A stretch of 64,000 nucleotides of DNA from Tremella fuciformis (Eukaryota; Basidiomycota; Tremellomycetes; Tremellales; Tremellaceae), in NCBI GenBank assembly GCA_032768795.1, contig CP136491.1, forward strand, positions 3,350,501 to 3,414,500, given 5' to 3'. Of this stretch, positions 53,144 through 64,000 are shown piece by piece; positions within the stretch are counted from its first letter, which is position 1, and each line of letters opens with the position of its first letter. Position numbers and translations under genes: made by a program. The notes beneath the pieces are model-generated. The model saw only the letters and a list, made by a program, of their open reading frames with translations, was not told the DNA's origin and searched no databases.

Positions 53144-54302
53144 ATGTCGATGAACCACAAGCTTCCCAAAAAGATCAGCTTGGTGCCGAAAAAGCACCAC
53201 GGCTTCCAGTTCCTCATCTTCCTCCTGGGATGCCTGCTTCCACCCATTGGTCAGTCATACCTCCCGTCACCACAGCACCGACTGACCCCAAGCCGTTCTC
53301 GTGCGCTTCGGCGTGGGCTCTGATCTCTTCATCAACATCGTACGTGGTCTCTCGCACTCCGACCTGCCGAGCTGACACTCTCAGTTCCTATGTATCTGTG
53401 GCTGTGGGCCCATCAGTGTCGCCGAGATATAGCCTCGCTGAGAACCAGACTTCCCCTGCCACATCCACAACTTCTACATCCAAAACATCCGAAACAAGTC
53501 GGTACTTCGGGACGCAGCGACCAACCAGCTGACATGCAGCCAAAACCGCTCCCGCACACCCAAGTGGGCAATCAAATACGGCCTCGTCGACAACTCTGAC
53601 CGCGAGCGCAAGGCCCGCAAGTCGCAATGGGCCAAACGGTACGACGAGCGGAACAACGAGTCGACGCTCGTCGGCCAGCCGCTCGAGGAAGGCGAAGAAG
53701 GGGACAACTACGACCCCGCTCGCGACGAGGACCCCGAGGCCGTCGCGCGCAGGCGCAACGAGGGCCTGTGGACCCGCGGAGAAGAGGAGTACTACAACGA
53801 GGACCAGGCGCCCAATCAGCGCAACTGGCACTACCCCGCCAACTTTGAGGGCACCGTCGGCGACGGGCGCTCAAAGCGCAAGACGGGGCGCGCCAATGGC
53901 ACCGGAGCAGATTACGGCTCTGGGGACCGATGGGAGCGCACGCGCGCGGCGAGGGACGACCTGGGCGGGCAGGGAAATGGCCGCCAGGGGTCGCTGGGGG
54001 ATGTGGGCGCGACGAGCTACCCGCCCGCCGCGTCGACGGACGATGATGTCCCCGAGTGGGGCAGGGACTATGGGAGCAAGAGCAAGAAGAGCGGCAAGAA
54101 GCTCACCGGGAAGAAGGCCGGCAAGGGCGGCGTCAACGAGTGGATGGAGAGCGGGAGGTATGTCAGCGACCAGCCAGAGTATGGCAGCAACGCCAATGGC
54201 AATGTCAGTGCGGGTGGACCGAGGTCGAATGGGAGTGCCAGGCCGGTGCAGGCGTCGGGAGGAGGTAGGGGAGGCGACCCGAACTGGGACCACGAGTTCT
54301 AG
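53144..54302 (+). CDS. UPF0057 (Pmp3/SNA-type) membrane protein with a long tail
   Basis: A proteolipid of the Pmp3/SNA family. Five exons (53144-53249, 53293-53339, 53385-53403, 53449-53497, 53540-54302) sum to 327 aa. Exon 3 has only 19 bp. The family unit spans two TMs: FQFLIFLLGCLLPPIAVLVR and FGVGSDLFINIFLCICGYFP followed by CHIHNFYIQ. The remaining ~250 residues are hydrophilic and Gly/Asn/Ser/Arg-rich with charged repeats. Family members range from about 55 residues (Pmp3) to over 130 (Sna3, Sna4), so this tail is long. Sna3 and Sna4 tails carry ubiquitin-ligase binding motifs. I see YPPAAST but no clear PPxY. Confidence 0.85.
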
Positions 54303-55192
54303 GGGCTCTTCAAAAAGAGTGGACAGCGGAGCAGGAAACCAAAATGGCAGGAGCGCATGTTGCAGCAGTCGAACGCAGGTGCTGCTGGCGCGAAGGGGGA
54401 GGCAGATCGGTACGGATCTCGAGAACACATACACCCTTACATACTATACCCATATTTCTGTTCTTCGGCGAGGCGAGGCAGTGAAAGACTTTGAAGACGA
54501 GACTTGTATGACTGTGCACGATGCGATGCGACGAGTGCGGCCCGAAGACTGTATGGTTTAAGCGTCTCCGTTTCCGCGGTTATGGTCCACCACTTACTGT
54601 ATGTACCGCGTTCCTTGCTCGCCACCCAACTCTATCCCAACACCAACACTACTTGCTACATCACTTACCATTCATCCTGTCTACTGCATACCATACCCCT
54701 CCATACCCCCTGCATAAGAGCATAAGCAGCTCGCATACCCCGGCTACGGTCAGAGGCCAGAGGGGGACCCCTGAATGTAAGAACCGGGGTCCGGGCCGGC
54801 GAAATCGACACCGTCTGTAACCTATTCGGGACGTCCGCATCTGTCAACACTATCATCGCTCCTCGTCGTCTTGTCTTTGCGCCACGCCTACCGTTGACCC
54901 AGCCGTACCTTGGGGCCTGCACACGCGCGCGCTCTTCACGAGCAAAGAGCCGGCACGCGAGCTGGCTGGCTGGCCATTCATTCTCACGCTCTTTTTCTGG
55001 GTGGCCGCCGGGATTTTGGGGGAGATACTGTACGATACGATACGATAACGCCCGGTGCAAGCTACACGCTACAAGCTGCATGGCGCACACGCTACTAGCT
55101 TCTCGGTCGTGTGGTGCGATCTGCCTCTTCTCAGAGCAATAGCGACTGCACCTGTGCCTGCACCTGCGCTGGCGGCGACCGTTCTCGCCAAC
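54303..55192. other. intergenic region
   Basis: About 890 bp with no supported gene. Near 55029 three copies of TACGA form a tiny microsatellite. It probably holds the promoter for what follows at 55193. Confidence 0.4.
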
Positions 55193-55795
55193 ATGGCAAC
55201 GTCCATGCCTCCCCCTCCGCTCCCGCCTCACACCGCCGCTTCCTCCTCCTCGTCAGCAGCAGCCCCGGCGTCCCCGCTCACGCCCCCTCCGCGGCCCATG
55301 CTGCCGCGCTCCCAGGTCCCCCGCACGCAATCGCAGCCCTCGCCAGCCGGCGCAGTCCCCGCGCGACCTCCGACGGCGCACCACCCCCTGTCGCTCCCCA
55401 CATCCTCCGCCCCATCCTCCAGCCGCGCCCCGCTCACGTCTGCGTCGAGCACAGAGAGCACGGCGCCGAGCACGACGAGCGCCATGGCGCCCCCGCCGCC
55501 GGCGGCCAAGGAGAAGTACCCCAAGGAGGCGCTGGCGCGCATGGCCAATGCCTCCTCGTCCAGCTCGGCCAGCCTCGTTGGGCTGGGCGTGAGCGGCGTG
55601 CACACCCAGTCGCAGGCCCTGGCGGCCGCGCCCACAGCGACCTCGGGCACGTCGACGCCGCAGACGGGCGCGAGCAAGATGGCCGCGGCGGCCAAGGCGC
55701 GTCAGGCGGGCGGGGTGCCGGTTGGGCGAGGCGAGAGCTTTGAGGGGGAAGATGAGAGCCATCCATTATCAGACAAGAGTCTCAAGGCCAGGTGA
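55193..55795 (+). CDS. uncertain low-complexity exon upstream of the MAP kinase
   Basis: An open frame of about 200 codons from the ATG at 55193 (MATSMPPPPLPPHTAAS). It is Ser/Pro/Ala-rich with an end at EDESHPLSDKSLKAR, where AG|GTGAGT at 55792 is a perfect donor. The codon bias is coding-like. The exon to which it splices cannot be decided. An acceptor at 55952 leads into a frame that does not reach the kinase, and a different frame (open from 55973) is the one that reaches it. It may be a first exon of the kinase gene or a separate gene. Confidence 0.4.
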   Translation: MATSMPPPPLPPHTAASSSSSAAAPASPLTPPPRPMLPRSQVPRTQSQPSPAGAVPARPPTAHHPLSLPTSSAPSSSRAPLTSASSTESTAPSTTSAMAPPPPAAKEKYPKEALARMANASSSSSASLVGLGVSGVHTQSQALAAAPTATSGTSTPQTGASKMAAAAKARQAGGVPVGRGESFEGEDESHPLSDKSLKAR

Positions 55796-56614
55796 GTCAT
55801 CTTCACTTGCGATCGTCACTCATTCGTTTCGTTTTCCTCCTTCGCCTCTTGACCCCCTGTCCATACCTCTTCTTCTTCTGCCTGTTGGTCTTCTCTCAAC
55901 CACCCTCCCTCCTCCTCCTCCCGCCTCTCCCCTTACGCTCCCCGATTCCCAGCCCCCGACATACACCTTGCAATGCTCGGTCCTGGACAAGGCCCTCGCG
56001 CCGGCATCCCACGAGCCCCTTCTCCTGCCCCGTCCTCGACCGCCTCGTCCACCGCCGAGGAAGCTATTCGGTGGGATGCGGCCAGAGACGCCGCCAGCAC
56101 CCTCTTCCGTATCCCATTCCCTGGCGAGCCCGCGGAGCCTCTCCCGCACGGCGAAGTATATCCCCTCTCCTTCGCTCCTCGGCGCTTCGTCTCCAGGACC
56201 CCCTGCGGCGAAAAGTCTTTCCTGCGCCATGACCGCTCCTACCGCGCGTCCATCTTCCCGTGGAAGATCGCGTATAACCGCGAAAAGGACTACATTTACA
56301 TGCCCCGTCACACCGTTCCGCCATACCGAGTCCCCGCAGATGATCAGCTACCACCCGATATCAAGGAGTTCCCGTGTCGACTGCTCATCACCGGCATCCC
56401 CTATTTCGAGGGTCTCTGCCCCATCACCAGGCTCACATTCCATCAGCTCGGCTTCTGCTGGAATCACGTTCACTTGTGGCGCGCCGCCTGTTTCGAGGCC
56501 CTACAACAACGCCGCATGACCATCTACATCCCGTTCCCGCTCCCCCCTCCATTTGATCTCTGGCGCTTCCCCTTTGTCCCGCTCTGGGAGCCGTACGAGA
56601 AGCGCCGTATACTC

Positions 56615-58731
<2,117 letters not shown>

Positions 58732-59082
58732 ATTGTTCCAAAGAAAGAGTTCCGTGTCCTCCACTTGTCACACCATTTGTACTTGTACCTCACCCACCCA
58801 GTCAACCGCATCATCGCCCAGACCTGCATGCAAGGCCTCCTTGCAGGCCAGAGGCACTCCTGGCACAATACAGTATAGGCAACCTCGATTCATGCCCCGG
58901 AATCCCCAGATCATAAGGACCGGAATTTCTGTTCTGTTCTCTTTCTCTCGTCTCGGCCACGGCCCCCGGCGGCCCCGCAGGCAACATAGATCCAACATGA
59001 CTCCTGGCTTCTGATCCTCAAGCTCCTCTCCGCCAAGTCCATTCTCGCGCCTAGCCTCACGCGCACGCCGTCGCACTGCCAA
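58732..59082. other. convergent 3' region, MAP kinase / PWWP gene
   Basis: About 350 bp between two stop codons on opposite strands. No gene or structured element seen. Confidence 0.4.
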
Positions 59083-60572
59083 TCAGGCAGGTGTCGGTTC
59101 TGCCGCCGGCGCTGCTGCTTCTTCTGCGCCCTCCTTGCTCTCGGCAGCCTCGGGGGCCGGTACGTCTGCCGCCGTCTCCTTCTCCTCGGTCGCCGATTTG
59201 GGTTCAGTCTCCGTCGCAGCCGGTTTGGCCGACGACTCGGGCTTGACATCGCCGTTCGCCTCCTTTGCGTGTCCGTTGGTTTTGTTCTCATTCTGGTTGA
59301 TGATGCCCGACCACTATCCATCGTCAGCCTCAGGTCTCGACCCAGCAAAAACGGAGACGCACCCCGTCCATCAACTTTTGCGCGCGCGAGGTGATGTTGA
59401 GCTCGTCGTTCCGCGGGATGTCGGTGAGGGCCGCAATCTTCTTCATGACCTTGCCGATCTTGGAGAATTGCAAGGCCTCGATCGTCATGCCGTCATAGTT
59501 TTCCAGGGTGCTGAACAGCTTGTCGTACGAGTCCATCTCGGACGCCTGGGGGAGCTCCTTGCTCAGGAATGCGCGTTGCAGGTTATGTCGCCAGCTCTTG
59601 ACCCGCACACATTCTGGGTTTGACGCCAATGGGTCGGCTGAGCGTCAGTAACGAGTCCCGAAAGATGGCGGAGAACGCGCCATCCTCCCCGTTGGGTGCA
59701 TCTGCAGCCTTGGACTCGGGTTTTGCCTTTTTCTCAGACTTTGACTTGGGCTCCTTCTTCGAGATGGGCTTGTCATTCTGATGATCAGCTTGAATATGGC
59801 CAGTGAGTCATGCAGGAGCATTTTTGCCCGACTGACTTTCTCCACTTTGGCCTTTTTCTTGCTCGCTTTCTTCTCTCCGGTCCCCCGCTTCCGCTTGCCT
59901 CCGCTCTCCACACCCTCCTCGTCCTCTAGCTCATCCACCTCCTCGTCTGCAGCGTCCTTGGCCGCCTGGATCTCCAGCTGCAGCTCGTCCCATTCACTCG
60001 GGTCTTGCGCCGTGAGGTAGGCGTCCCGCAGTCCTCCCGTACTCTTGCGATGAGGTTCGCCGAGCCAGGCGGAGATCTCGTGTGCTGCCAGGGGCTGAAT
60101 CAGGTTGTTGGAGAGCCACGAGCTGTCGTCAGCACCGACAGAACGCACGAGGAGGAGAGCTAGCTCACAAATCGCCCGCGGGGAAGAACTGCACGCAATA
60201 TATGTTGGAACTCGAGGACGGGCGCTTGCTCAACACCTTGCTGGGTAATGTGTCGGGGTTGGCGATCTGAAGTCAGCCGAGCTTCCCCTCTCCATCAATG
60301 GGCCTACACGCGACGCTACAAGTCAGCCGCGTCACACGACTTCTCGGAAGCGATCACTCACGCCATGGTGGGTATCCCTTCAGGCGCGAGAGGACGATAT
60401 CCCCCACTTCAAACTTGCTCGCGGTCGATGTGGGCGCGCCCTTCTTTGCTCCGCCCGCCGATGGTCTGCCTCTTTTCCCGGCGGCCGGCTTGGAGCTCGC
60501 GGGCTTGGACGACGAAGGCGGCTTGGACGAGGCTGGTTTGTCTGCGACAGGCGTCTGCTCGGTTTCCGACAT
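59083..60572 (-). CDS. PWWP domain chromatin protein
   Basis: A nuclear protein with an N-terminal PWWP reader. The N-terminus is Lys/Ser/Pro-rich with a GKRGRPSAGG AT-hook-like stretch. The domain opens FEVGDIVLSRLKGYPPW and continues, after an intron near 60250-60362 whose boundary I could not settle, with IANPDTLPSKVLS and IYCVQFFPAGDF. An acidic then Lys-rich region (KRKRGTGEKKASKKKAK) follows. A helical domain (LSTLENYDGMTIEALQFSKI, GKVMKKIAAL) resembles the TFIIS N-terminal/IBD-like fold of LEDGF and yeast Pdp3-like proteins. The last exon is an acidic Ala/Glu-rich tail ending at 59083. The start 60572 is the first ATG near the domain, though the frame is open to 60725. PWWP domains usually bind H3K36me nucleosomes. 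Confidence 0.82.
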
Positions 60573-60985
60573 GGTGGCTGATCCCGACTGGACCGGACCG
60601 GGGCGCGTCTGTATGTGGATCTGTCGACTCGGCTTGGCTTGGAGCCAAGAGGTGATGGTGCGAGGATCGGGGGTCTGCGCGTGAGCCAAGCGTGTCTTGA
60701 TATGAGCCTCGGGGTGAGCGTACATCTGAGTGTCCAGCAGACAGACGGTGAGTAGCTGGCAGAAGTGAGGTTGTTAGTAGGGGAGTCGAGAGGAGAAGAG
60801 AGAGACCGAAAACGTCACCGACTTGTCCTGCTCATCTCTCCGCGGCGCGCTACGGCGATTCGGCGTTATCATCACGTGGCATCCACCTACCCCGCCTCAC
60901 CTCCCTTTGTAGGCGTGCGTCATGTCACCGTTTGTACTACATCTACATCGACCTTGTGACAGCAGCAGCATCCGGACTGGGCGAG
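60573..60985. promoter_or_regulatory. divergent promoter region, PWWP gene / BIG1
   Basis: A 413-bp interval between opposite starts. No specific element resolved. Confidence 0.4.
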
Positions 60986-61986
60986 ATGCGGTCCACGGCC
61001 ATCGCAGTGATGGCTCTCACCCTCGCGTCATCCGCCATGGGATTCAAAGACACGTCGCCCCTGCTGATCTGGTCGGCAAAACCGTAGATCCTTCTCTGGC
61101 CACCGTCCGTCTGTGATGGTTGACAAGTAGGAACACGGCACTGCGCGAGGCCGCGTCCGAGATTACCACTGGTGTCATTGGCGCGGATGATGTCTACAGC
61201 AGCCTCTCAACGCTCGGGTGCGACTGGCGGTCTGTCGCCGTGATACAGGTGGACGATGTGAGTCTCTCCTTGCTGCGTCCCCGCCGGGCCGAGCACGAGG
61301 GCTGATGGGCAGCTGCACCAATCTCATCTTCCGTCCCTGGGGCTGCCGTCAAAGGTCGGACTACACGTGCCGTACCTCGTTCGCCCGAGCCGCGAGGCGC
61401 TGGAGACCTCCCTGGCAGAATGGGGCCAAGTATGCGGGGCGCAAGTGAAGACAAGATCGTCACCGGTAGCAGGCGACGACAAGCAGATTGTGCGGTTGAC
61501 GTCGAGCAAGAAGGGCGAGTTGCCGCCGTGTCTGGGCAAAGGGAAGGGCGCTGACAGGTAGCGCTGAAAAAAACCATTGCCAAGCTGCCAGAATACGACC
61601 TGCTCATTGTTGCCGGCACACGCAAGCTGTCCCCGCTCAAATCGCAAGAGCACCAGGAGCTCAAGCGACAAGAATGGCCATTCCCCTCCGACCCGACCGA
61701 GACAGAGTCCGCCACAGCCTCTTCGACCGCCACCTCTTCACCGGAAGAAAGCACGTCCTCCGCGCCGACGCCAGACCGCAATTCCACCATTCCGACCGAC
61801 GGGCCATTACTTGAGCGAGTGCAGATCCTCACGACCCCGGTCATCACTGGACTTTTGCTGAGCTTTGGCGTGCTGCTACCGATCCTGTACGTGGCAGTCA
61901 GTGCGCTGGCGGGCATACAGGTCCCGCCCCGGATGATGGAGATTGGCAAGAGCCTCAGCGTGACCAAAGACAGGAAGGATCAGTAG
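60986..61986 (+). CDS. BIG1: BIG1-type ER protein (V-ATPase/beta-1,6-glucan related)
   Basis: Big1 is an ER membrane protein needed for beta-1,6-glucan and is related to V-ATPase accessory subunit Ac45/Voa1. At least three short introns; exon 1 ends at 61083 and exon 2 starts at 61128. The N-terminal signal peptide (RSTAIAVMALTLASSAMG) is followed by the family start FKDTSPLLIWSAKP. A luminal domain holds IQVDD and, after splicing, VGLHVPYLVRPSREALE. A Ser/Thr-rich segment with potential glycosylation (DRNSTIP) precedes one C-terminal TM (VITGLLLSFGVLLPILYVAV). The short cytosolic tail is basic (KDRKDQ) without a clear KKxx. The splice boundary near 61440-61570 is uncertain. Length is near the family's usual size. 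Confidence 0.82.
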
Positions 61987-62064
61987 GTCGTAGCTCGGGA
62001 TGGTATAGACATGCAGCGTTGTGGACCCTGTACTGTACAAGCTGCATTAGAGGATCGGTGCCGA

Positions 62065-62767
62065 TCATTTCCGCATGAGCAAATAGACATTTTGGCCGAC
62101 GGTGATTCCTTGTAGATGCCGATATGCTCCTCTGAGCGCCATCAACAGCCCGCCGAAGGATATATATGCGGTGCTGGACTTCAGCACTGCCTGTCCACCG
62201 GTTGACCATCCGGGGCACAGCAAAGTGAGAGACGCACGTCTGGTCGTTGCCCGCCACCGAGTCGTCGTACTTGTATATCTACCATGAGCGCCTATCACCG
62301 CATTGATTTGGGATTTGGGGAAGGACACACCTTGCCATACATGACATACTCGTAGTCGTCCGCCAGCCCCTGGTCCCCGCCGCGCCACAGCTCGCGCTTG
62401 ACCCGCTTCCCTCCGTCGCCCTCGTCCGCCCCGCCGCTCGGGTCCGCGTCCGCCTCGTCGACCAGATTCCGTGCTAATGCCAGTGTGAAGGTCTCCTTGG
62501 CTTGCAGGGGGAAGAGCTCGTTGGCCAAGTCGAGCACGAGGTGCATTTTGAGGTTCTGCGACGTCGCTTCTATGCGAGAGACTATCGTCAGTACACGCTC
62601 CTGAACCTGAGCGAGGTACTCACCTCTGTCGAACTTTTTCCCGCCCTTGTCTACGGCCTGCCGTGAGCTCCTCTTCTCGCTTCTTCGATCTTGGAAGTGA
62701 GTGCGAGACTCACATCGACCGTGAAGCGGTCCTCGAAGAACACGTTGCTGCTACTTGCGTCTGCCAT
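62065..62767 (-). CDS. RPB8: RPB8, shared RNA polymerase subunit (RPABC3)
   Basis: Rpb8 is a subunit of RNA polymerases I, II and III. Five exons: 62714-62767, 62624-62657, 62331-62569, one from about 62280 to the donor near 62236, and a last one ending at 62065. Start motif MADASSSNVFFEDRFTVD is continued by DAVDKGGKKFDR. Exon 3 has NLKMHLVLDLANELFPLQ, AKETFTLALARNL, an acidic Gly-rich loop, and DDYEYVMYGK. The C-terminal exons give IYKYDD and the family end FGGLLMALRGAYRHL followed by VYLLMRK. The acidic loop (DADPSGGADEGDGG) is in the variable position of the family. The gene is divergent from the next, 136 bp apart. Confidence 0.93.
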
Positions 62768-62903
62768 CTCGCCAGAGGTCTCACGTCTGCGTTGCAAGTG
62801 CTGAAAATCACTTGACATAGCTCGGTGCCATGTCGGTAGGCTTTTATTAGAGTCGCCCACTTAAGTGATTAGATCCTACGCCCTGTTCGCCTATTGTGAC
62901 GGC

Positions 62904-64000
62904 ATGTTCGCCACTCGAAACGCGGGTCCCGTCATCCGACTTGTCTTCTTCACCATCATCTCGCAAGACAAGGTCGGAGAGGTCGTATCTCTGTCGAGCA
63001 GAGGCGAGATGGAGCCCCCCGCCAGCGACCACCGCACCCTCCTCCCCCCGCTCCTGCATCCCCTCTCGCCCGCCCTCGCCGCCCTCCACTTTGCCCGCAT
63101 CACACTCGCCCTCCACCTCCCGCCCGCCGCGACCAAAGACTGGTGCAGGCTATGCGGGGGCCTGCGGCACCCACCCTCCGCCGGCACCTCCCGCGCCTCC
63201 AAGTCCCCGGCGTCCAAGAAGCGGAAGAGTGGAGACGTCGAGACGCCCGCGCCGATCAGCCCTCCTTTGGCAGCCGGAGGAAGTACGACAGAGGTCAGCT
63301 GCACCCCTGTTGCCTTCTCAGAGCGCGGAGCTGAACGACAGAAAGCTGTCGCTATTGCCGCTCCTGCCTCGGCGCTCTCGCCACGACGCAGGGCGTGCCA
63401 GACATGCGGCATCTCGTACGCTCGGTCGCGCCTGCTGGAGATGATGCGGCTCCACCCGCCAGCATTGGCCGGCGCGAGAAAGGCATACCACACTCGCTCA
63501 TCTGGGCTGCACAAGGGCCCTCAGCCGCCGCCTGTACCAGAAGCAGCGGTCCCATCACACGCGGCCCCACAGGTGCCGCCGTCCGGCCCCATGGCCACGC
63601 CCACGCCCACGGCAGTGCCAGAAACACATGGCCGCAACCCTGAATCTGCTGGATCAGGATCTGATTCTGGATCTGGTTCTGATCCGAATCGCCGGCCTCC
63701 GAAGAACGCGAGCATGGATCGTCTTCTCGAGGTTGCGCTCTCCTCGAACGGCTCCCCGTCCGTCCCCTCCGCCTCCAAACCGGTGTCGCTGCGCAGCCGT
63801 ACGGGCCCCCCTCGCAAGCCGATACCGGCAAGGACTACCAGTATGTCAGACATCCCAGGCGCCGATTTCAGCCCCCCGGCGTCCCCTCCTCGCTTCCAGG
63901 CTCCCGAGCCTATTCAAACTCCGACTCTACCGCCCGGCCCCAGACCCGCTTCGACGGCCATGCCGCCTCCCAGCATCCCCAAGGCTATAAAGGGCCCGAA
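62904..64000 (+). CDS. Rpr2/Snm1-type RNase P/MRP subunit, partial at window end
   Basis: The frame from 62904 stays open to the window edge with no stop, so the 3' end is missing. The N-terminal part has two zinc-ribbon-like pairs, CRLCGG and CQTCGISYA, separated by about 70 residues. The helix before the first pair (LAALHFARITLALHLPPAAT) matches the layout of Rpr2/Rpp21/Snm1 proteins, which bind RNase P or MRP RNA. A second start at 63009 (MEPPASDHRTLL) would also fit. A 48-nt GTCAGC...ACAG segment near 63296 could be an intron in frame. The C-terminal part is Ser/Pro/Gly-rich. Family call moderate. Confidence 0.6.
   Translation, partial: MFATRNAGPVIRLVFFTIISQDKVGEVVSLSSRGEMEPPASDHRTLLPPLLHPLSPALAALHFARITLALHLPPAATKDWCRLCGGLRHPPSAGTSRASKSPASKKRKSGDVETPAPISPPLAAGGSTTEVSCTPVAFSERGAERQKAVAIAAPASALSPRRRACQTCGISYARSRLLEMMRLHPPALAGARKAYHTRSSGLHKGPQPPPVPEAAVPSHAAPQVPPSGPMATPTPTAVPETHGRNPESAGSGSDSGSGSDPNRRPPKNASMDRLLEVALSSNGSPSVPSASKPVSLRSRTGPPRKPIPARTTSMSDIPGADFSPPASPPRFQAPEPIQTPTLPPGPRPASTAMPPPSIPKAIKGP

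Noticed and set aside
55722..56519. Ser/Pro-rich frame through the MAP kinase upstream region as the real protein
   Set aside because: The same Ser-rich reading continues over the known kinase exon as a shadow of its C-ending codons, so composition does not favour it, and it ends in a stop at 56519.

Overview
The window is nuclear DNA of a basidiomycete fungus. The class cannot be fixed from sequence alone. Almost every host gene is broken by 34-60 nt GT-AG introns (one of 144 nt), codons end mostly in C or G, and the leaders are pyrimidine-rich. The gene set is fungal housekeeping: VPS41, NOC3, NSL1, a CtIP/Sae2 homologue, NudE, BRE1, a Slt2/Mpk1-type MAP kinase, BIG1 and RPB8. For most genes the exons given were checked by summing to a whole number of codons.

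Host block 1 (1-15410): VPS41 (+), a one-TM protein (-), a SAM methyltransferase (-), a secreted GH18 chitinase (-), RNase H2 catalytic subunit (+), NOC3 (-), a small ORF (+) and the kinetochore gene NSL1 (-). Host block 2 (40041-64000): an unknown gene (-), CtIP/Sae2 (+), NudE (-), BRE1 (+), mitochondrial uL29m (-), a multi-TM protein (-), a UPF0057 protein (+), an uncertain exon and the MAP kinase (+), a PWWP protein (-), BIG1 (+), RPB8 (-) and a partial RNase P/MRP Rpr2/Snm1-like gene (+).

Between the blocks is one 24.6 kb insertion made of four nested LTR retrotransposons. All boundaries are set by paired LTRs and 5-bp target duplications. Element A (Ty1/copia, minus strand, 15416-40040, 122-bp LTRs, TSD TTCTG) landed about 130 bp upstream of the NSL1 start codon. 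Element B (chromodomain gypsy, minus, 16563-36145, 482-bp LTRs, TSD GTCGG) is inside A. Element C (chromodomain gypsy, minus, 19025-27552, 404-bp LTRs, TSD GCTGG) and element D (copia, plus, 28794-33777, 318-bp LTRs, TSD TTCAT) are each inside B. Each LTR pair has equal length and looks identical by eye, and no stops were seen in the ORFs, so all four insertions look recent.

The most unusual content is in C and D. C carries, between pol and its 3' LTR, a four-exon antisense gene (20059-21859, 556 aa) with a Zn2Cys6-like cysteine cluster and its own TATA box. C and D, though from different superfamilies, share a dense palindromic word (CTCGACGAG/CTCGTCGAG) and a nearly identical 18-mer in their LTRs that I do not see in A or B. 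A reasonable hypothesis is that the antisense protein, or a host factor, binds these sites. Both gypsy elements also appear to self-prime reverse transcription as Tf1/sushi elements do.
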